From CADEDV01 sp964596345 (GTDB lineage: Bacteria > Bacteroidota > Bacteroidia > Chitinophagales > Chitinophagaceae): a stretch of 64,000 bases of DNA. Positions within the stretch are counted from its first letter, which is position 1. Each line of letters begins with the position of its first letter. Below, in pieces: positions 59,452 through 64,000 of the stretch. A program made the position numbers and the translations under genes. The stretch covers positions 682,001 to 746,000 of the forward strand of contig CAZQSZ010000001.1 in the NCBI GenBank assembly GCA_964596345.1. The letters are read 5' to 3'. The notes under the pieces are model-generated. The model was not told the origin of the DNA. It saw only the letters and a program-made list of their open reading frames with translations, and made no database searches.

Positions 59452-61587
59452 TTATTTATTATCTGCTAAGGGTTGTTTAGGTTCTGATTTGATATCTTTT
59501 CCGAGTCGCTGCAGGTAAGCGATCAGGGCGATGATCTCTGCATCAGGCGCTGTTTCGATCTTATCCTTTTTCAGGTTGGCGGTGATGGTATTTGCCTGTT
59601 CCATCAGGTCTTTATTGGCTACCTGGTCATAACCGTCAGGATAAGGAACACCCAGTGTTTTCATCGCCCTTATCTTGGCCGGAGTTGAACTGATGTCAAG
59701 TTTATTATCGATCAGCCAGGTATATCTCGGCATGATAGAACCTGGTGACATTGTTCTTGGGTCGTACATATGATTATAATGCCACGCATCGGTTTGTTTG
59801 CCACCTTCCCGGGCCAGGTCAGGACCGGTACGCTTGCTTCCCCATTGGAATGGATGGTCATACACAAATTCACCGGCTTTGGAATATTCGCCATACCGTT
59901 TCACCTCATCCCGGAAAGGACGTATCATTTGTGAGTGGCAGGTGTAACAACCTTCCCGGATATAAATATCCCTTCCCTGCAATTCCAATGGTGTATACGG
60001 TTTCACACTGGCAATGGTGGGGATGTTTTCTTTTACCAGGAAAGTAGGGATCATTTCTACCAAACCACCAATAGCTACCAGCACCAAACTTAAGATCAGC
60101 ATAGTCACTGGTTTTCTTTCCAGGATGCGGTGCCAGTATTCTTTCTTATGTGATGTTTCTTTTACTAACGGGGCAGCTTCTGCCGCTTCATTTGGAATGA
60201 ATTTACCCTGTGTAACGGTCTTATACAGGTTGTACACCATGAAGAGAGCACCGGTCAGGTATAACGCACCGCCAATACTTCTCAGGATATAGAATGGTTT
60301 GATATTAGTAACGGTATCCAGGAAGTTGGGAAACTTGAGGTTTCCTTCTGGTGTAAAGGTTTTCCAGGAAATGCTTTGCTCAAAACCAGCCCAGTACAGC
60401 GGTACGGCATAGATGATGATACCGATAGTGCCCAGCCAGAAGTGATTAGTGGCTAATTTTTTGGAATATAAATTAGTGCCCCACATTTTCGGGATCATAT
60501 AATAGAGAATGGCAAAGGCAAGGAATCCATTCCAGCCCAACCCCCCGATGTGAACGTGGGCAATGGTCCAGTCGCTGAAGTGAGAGATGGCATTGATACT
60601 TTTCAAACTCAGCATCGGTCCTTCAAAAGTGGACATACCATAACAGGTAATGGCCACTACCATAAATTTCAAAACAGGATCTTCACGAACTTTATCCCAG
60701 GCACCACGAAGGGTAAACAATCCATTCAGCATACCACCCCAGCTTGGAGCGATCAGCATAACGGAGAATACAACACCCAGGGATTGGGCCCAGTCAGGCA
60801 ATGCTGTATATAACAGGTGGTGAGGACCAGCCCAGATATACAAAAAGATCAATGCCCAGAAGTGGATAATAGAAAGACGGTACGAATAAACGGGCCTGTT
60901 GGAAGCTTTGGGCAGGAAGTAATACATCAAACCAAGCACAGGTGTAGTGAGAAAGAAGGCCACGGCATTGTGACCATACCACCACTGTACCAGCGCATCC
61001 TGCACACCTGCATACCAGCTGTAACTTTTAAATGCAGAAACGGGTATTTCAATAGAGTTTACAATATGCAGCATGGCTACCGTAACCCAGGTAGCTATAT
61101 AAAACCAGATGGCAACATAGAGGTGTCTTTCCCTTCTTTTAATAATAGTACCAAACATATTGATACCAAAAACAACCCATACCAGGGTAATGGCAATGTC
61201 AATTGGCCATTCCAGCTCGGCATATTCTTTACCGGTTGTATAACCCATCAATAAGGTGATAGCTGCTGCTGCGATAATTGCCTGCCAGCCCCAGAAATGG
61301 ATCCAACTGAGCTTATCGCTGAACATTCTTGCTTTACACAACCGCTGCAGGGAATAATAAACGCCACAAAAGATGGAGTTTCCTACAAAGGCAAAGATGA
61401 TTGCATTGGTATGCAACGGACGAAGGCGTCCGAAGGTGGTGGGGGCTAAATTCAAACTGCTTTCCGGGTAATAGATCTGGATAGCAGCCCAAAGACCCGC
61501 CAGCATACCCACTATCCCAAAAACGATAGTGGCTATACCAAATGCCTTTACAATTTTGTTGTCATAATAGAACTTTTCGACTTGCAT
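59452..61587 (-). CDS. ccoN: fused CcoN/CcoO, cbb3 cytochrome c oxidase subunits I and II
   Basis: A 711-residue fusion. The CcoN part (about 1-480) has twelve or more helices, heme-ligand His in RLRPLHTNAIIFAFVGNSIF, the active-site WWYGHNAVAFFLTTPVLGLM, and TIAHVHIGGLGWNGFLAFAI. The CcoO part (about 490-711) has a membrane anchor and heme c site CYTCH at about residue 548 in REGCYTCHSQMIRPFRDEVK. Usually these are separate genes; the fusion is typical of Bacteroidota. It reduces O2 at low concentrations. Confidence 0.95.
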   Translation of the reverse strand: MQVEKFYYDNKIVKAFGIATIVFGIVGMLAGLWAAIQIYYPESSLNLAPTTFGRLRPLHTNAIIFAFVGNSIFCGVYYSLQRLCKARMFSDKLSWIHFWGWQAIIAAAAITLLMGYTTGKEYAELEWPIDIAITLVWVVFGINMFGTIIKRRERHLYVAIWFYIATWVTVAMLHIVNSIEIPVSAFKSYSWYAGVQDALVQWWYGHNAVAFFLTTPVLGLMYYFLPKASNRPVYSYRLSIIHFWALIFLYIWAGPHHLLYTALPDWAQSLGVVFSVMLIAPSWGGMLNGLFTLRGAWDKVREDPVLKFMVVAITCYGMSTFEGPMLSLKSINAISHFSDWTIAHVHIGGLGWNGFLAFAILYYMIPKMWGTNLYSKKLATNHFWLGTIGIIIYAVPLYWAGFEQSISWKTFTPEGNLKFPNFLDTVTNIKPFYILRSIGGALYLTGALFMVYNLYKTVTQGKFIPNEAAEAAPLVKETSHKKEYWHRILERKPVTMLILSLVLVAIGGLVEMIPTFLVKENIPTIASVKPYTPLELQGRDIYIREGCYTCHSQMIRPFRDEVKRYGEYSKAGEFVYDHPFQWGSKRTGPDLAREGGKQTDAWHYNHMYDPRTMSPGSIMPRYTWLIDNKLDISSTPAKIRAMKTLGVPYPDGYDQVANKDLMEQANTITANLKKDKIETAPDAEIIALIAYLQRLGKDIKSEPKQPLADNK

Positions 61588-61607
61588 AAGCTGGATTGTT
61601 TTTTGAA

Positions 61608-61772
61608 TTATACTGTTTTGGTAGATGAAGCAGGTTTGTCATCAAAAAGAATACGGGAGGAGGGAGAGTAATCGTCTTCAAACTGGCCAGACTTAACACC
61701 CCACAGAAATGCCACCAGGAAAAGGGCGGCAACAGAAATGCTGGCTATCAGCAAAATGATAATCACACTCAT
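61608..61772 (-). CDS. ccoS: CcoS, cbb3 oxidase maturation protein
   Basis: A 54-residue protein (from ATG 61772) with one helix (IIILLIASISVAALFLVAFL) and the CcoS signature WGVKSGQFEDDYSPSSRILF. The frame extends 29 codons upstream, but the family starts at MSVIIILL. It is required for cofactor insertion in cbb3 oxidase, and lies between ccoI and ccoNO. Confidence 0.92.
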   Translation of the reverse strand: MSVIIILLIASISVAALFLVAFLWGVKSGQFEDDYSPSSRILFDDKPASSTKTV

Positions 61773-61889
61773 ACTTTTGATTTTACGTTCCTGTAAAAAT
61801 ATTTTTCGGGTACCCGGCAAAGCATAACGAGTATCAATCGGGCGACTGATTTTCATCAAATTGTAAAAAGATTGACGAGAGACAAGTTT

Positions 61890-64000
61890 TTACAGCTTCA
61901 TCCGGCGGGCCAGGAGGCTGCTGCTGCCAAAAGTGAGCAGTAAAATGCTGAGTGAACTGCTGGGCATCAGTATCGCCGCCACCAGGGGAGATAGATTTCC
62001 CTGCACGGCAAAGGCGATTCCGATAATGTTATATACAATGGACATCACAAAACTGGCCACCACGATATTCCGGTTGGCCCGGCACAACCGGATGAATTTG
62101 GTAAGCCTTGAAAGCTGGCGGGCTTCTATAATGGCATCACTGGAAGGGGTGAAGTTGTTGGTTTGTTCAGCCACCGCAATACCGATATCGCTTTGTTTCA
62201 ATGCACCGGCATCATTCAGTCCATCACCTATCATCATTACTTTTTCACCCTGCTGCTGTAATTGCTGAATGTATTGGAGTTTATCTTCCGGTTTTTGGTG
62301 AAAGAGGAGGGTAGCCTTGCGTCCAAGTAATCGTTCCAGGTTGTTTCTTTCGGCTTCATTATCGCCGGAAAGAACCGATAGGCGGTAATCATTTTTCAAC
62401 GCATTCAGTAAACCGGGGATTGCTTCCCGGTAGTGGTTGCTGAACAGGAAGTAACCATATACTTTGTTGTTGATGCTGATGTACACGGCGGTGCCGGATT
62501 GCGTATTGTGTTTACCTGCCACAAATTCATATGAGCCTGATCTCAGTAAGTTACCGTCTATAAATCCTTCAATACCCATTCCGGTTGTTTCTTTGAAACC
62601 CGCTACTTCGCTATTTTTCGAAACACCCAGGTGTTTTGCAAGGGCCTTGCTCAACGGGTGATTGGAACAGGATGCTAAAGCTGCCACCTGCTGTTGCTGG
62701 TAAGCCGTCAATGGTATTCCTTCATAACTAATATCCTGCTGCTGCGTGGACGTAAGTGTCCCGGTTTTATCAAAAACAATATGTGTGGCTTTGGCCATAT
62801 CCTCAATGGTCTGGGCACTGCGCAGGTAAAAATGATTATGACCCAGGATACGAAGGATATTTCCGTTGGTAAAAGTATTGGATAATAACAGGGCACAAGG
62901 GCAGGCAATGATAAAAATAGCTGTTACAGCAGGCCAAACCCTGGAAGGGTCATTCAGTTGCCAGTAAATACCAGTGATAAGTGCAATCGTGAGTACGATA
63001 TAAGTAAAATACCGGCTCAGCAGGTGAACGAACGAAACGCTTTTTGCCTGCTCCTGTTTTTTAAATTCATCCCGGTTCCAGAGTTTGGTCAGGTAGCTTT
63101 GGGCCACTTCTTTCACTACTAATATTTCGATATTGCCTTCGGTTTGTTTACCACCGGCATAAACCAATTCGCCTACTTCTTTCAATACCGGGAGCGATTC
63201 TCCTGTCACAAAACTATAATCAATAAACGCTTTTCCTTTGGAGAGGATACCATCGGCAGGAATCAGCTCTTCGTTATGAATGAGCAGGGTATCACCGGGT
63301 TTCAGGTCGGGCAGGGTGGTGGGTATTTCCGTATTTTCTTTTACTACCGAAACAGCAATGGGGAAATAGGAGGTATAATCTCTTTCAAACGAGAGCTGCC
63401 GGTAGGTTTTATCCTGTACGATACGACCCGCCAGCATAAAAAATACAATGCCGGTCATGGAGTCAAAATAGCCGCCGCCGGTTCCGCTGATCACCTCCCA
63501 GGCACTGCGGATAAACGTTACAATAATAGCTAATGCAATCGGGGCATCAATATTCAGGAATTTATGCTTTAAGCTTTTCCAGGAAGACTCATAGAAGGGT
63601 AGTGATGAATACAGCAGCACCGGAATCGCCAACGCAAAATTGGCCCAGCGGAACATCGCTCTTAAACCAACTTCACTGGCATCAATACCCAGGTATTCAG
63701 GAAAACTCATCAGCATGATATTGCCGAAGCAAAAACCGGCAATACCCAGTTGGTAAACCATGCTCTTGTTGATTGCAGGCCTTTTTTCTTTCAGGTCGTT
63801 CAGGCTGATATAGGGTTCATAACCAATGCTGGTTAATGTTTCAGCTACTTTCCGGAGGCTTGTTTGTGGAGTAAGCAGCACGATATCAACTTCCTTGCGG
63901 GTAAAATTGACTTTGCTGGAAATAACGCCGGGATCTAAACGATGCAGGTTCTCCAGCAGGTACAGGCAGGAGCTGCAGTGCATCTGGGGCAGGTAAAACG
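61890..64000 (-). CDS. ccoI: copper P-type ATPase of cbb3 assembly (CcoI-like), 5' end missing
   Basis: At least 702 residues; the frame continues past the right edge (the first visible codons give FYLPQMHCSSC). The CSSC of the metal-binding domain is followed by eight helices; the CPC motif ACPCALLLSNTFTNGNILRI; the phosphorylation motif DKTGTLT; and the hinge GDGLNDAGALKQSDIGIAVA. Cu-exporting P1B ATPases of this type (CcoI/FixI) supply copper for the cbb3 oxidase, and it begins the operon here. The start codon lies outside the window. Confidence 0.92.
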   Translation of the reverse strand, partial: FYLPQMHCSSCLYLLENLHRLDPGVISSKVNFTRKEVDIVLLTPQTSLRKVAETLTSIGYEPYISLNDLKEKRPAINKSMVYQLGIAGFCFGNIMLMSFPEYLGIDASEVGLRAMFRWANFALAIPVLLYSSLPFYESSWKSLKHKFLNIDAPIALAIIVTFIRSAWEVISGTGGGYFDSMTGIVFFMLAGRIVQDKTYRQLSFERDYTSYFPIAVSVVKENTEIPTTLPDLKPGDTLLIHNEELIPADGILSKGKAFIDYSFVTGESLPVLKEVGELVYAGGKQTEGNIEILVVKEVAQSYLTKLWNRDEFKKQEQAKSVSFVHLLSRYFTYIVLTIALITGIYWQLNDPSRVWPAVTAIFIIACPCALLLSNTFTNGNILRILGHNHFYLRSAQTIEDMAKATHIVFDKTGTLTSTQQQDISYEGIPLTAYQQQQVAALASCSNHPLSKALAKHLGVSKNSEVAGFKETTGMGIEGFIDGNLLRSGSYEFVAGKHNTQSGTAVYISINNKVYGYFLFSNHYREAIPGLLNALKNDYRLSVLSGDNEAERNNLERLLGRKATLLFHQKPEDKLQYIQQLQQQGEKVMMIGDGLNDAGALKQSDIGIAVAEQTNNFTPSSDAIIEARQLSRLTKFIRLCRANRNIVVASFVMSIVYNIIGIAFAVQGNLSPLVAAILMPSSSLSILLLTFGSSSLLARRMKL

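Noticed and set aside
1..64000. CRISPR arrays, tRNA/rRNA genes, prophage or insertion sequences
   Set aside because: No regularly spaced repeats, tRNA-like cloverleaf ends, rRNA stretches, integrases or transposases were seen on either strand.

Overview
The window comes from a member of the Bacteroidota, most likely the Chitinophagaceae/Chitinophagia. This rests on a complete gldK-gldL-gldM-gldN block plus gldB (type IX secretion and gliding), a fused CcoN/CcoO cbb3 oxidase with CcoP-CcoG-CcoH, a TonB-dependent receptor, DUF4271, DUF4783, DUF5686 and heme-binding-domain proteins. Several genes are preceded by the phylum's own -7 promoter box (TAnnTTTG), often within 5-25 nt of the start codon, and Shine-Dalgarno sequences are mostly absent. 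I saw no rRNA, tRNA, CRISPR array, phage or transposase. Family assignments come from reading the translations, not from database searches.

Layout. 0-5.3 kb: membrane-protein fragment, small membrane protein, hemW, a POTRA/beta-barrel outer-membrane protein, DUF4271 protein, hemD. 5.3-12.6 kb: DUF255 thioredoxin-fold protein, then gldKLMN closed by a strong terminator. 12.7-17.3 kb (minus): lipoprotein-uvrC pair; ECF sigma factor followed by a protein with an anti-sigma-like N-terminus and an outer-membrane-barrel-like C-terminus. 17.4-22.9 kb (minus): gpmI, heme-binding protein, small membrane protein, TonB-dependent receptor and PepSY protein, suggesting heme/iron acquisition. 23-32.7 kb: mixed housekeeping (DUF4783, nadC, SUI1/YciH, CDGSH ferredoxin, patatin, icd, apaG, gldB, nadE). 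32.8-37.6 kb: moxR-DUF58-(BatD-like)-batA followed by rsgA. 38-40.3 kb: lipoprotein, gamma carbonic anhydrase, aminotransferase. 40.3-44.3 kb: an accessory island of six short, mostly unrecognised genes, all on the minus strand and separated by hairpin-forming repeats. 44.3-48.1 kb (minus): glpK-glpD-glpF. 48.2-50.7 kb: DUF5686 protein. 50.8-55.4 kb: winged-helix regulator and membrane-protein operon with creD, dgkA and DUF1361. 55.4-64 kb (minus): ccoI-ccoS-ccoNO-ccoQ-ccoP-ccoG-fixH-safE, a full cbb3 oxidase assembly operon that runs off the right edge.

Most notable. (1) Two genes of the 40.3-44.3 kb island are each bracketed by their own private inverted repeat of 15-17 bp, followed by long imperfect hairpins. 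This is the geometry of integron gene cassettes, although the core bases do not match the classical attC consensus and no integrase is in view. (2) A CTTTGnAATnCAAAG operator occurs twice in the creD region, once over a promoter -7 box and once over a start codon, on either side of a winged-helix regulator gene. (3) The sigma factor is paired with a protein that could span the whole cell envelope.
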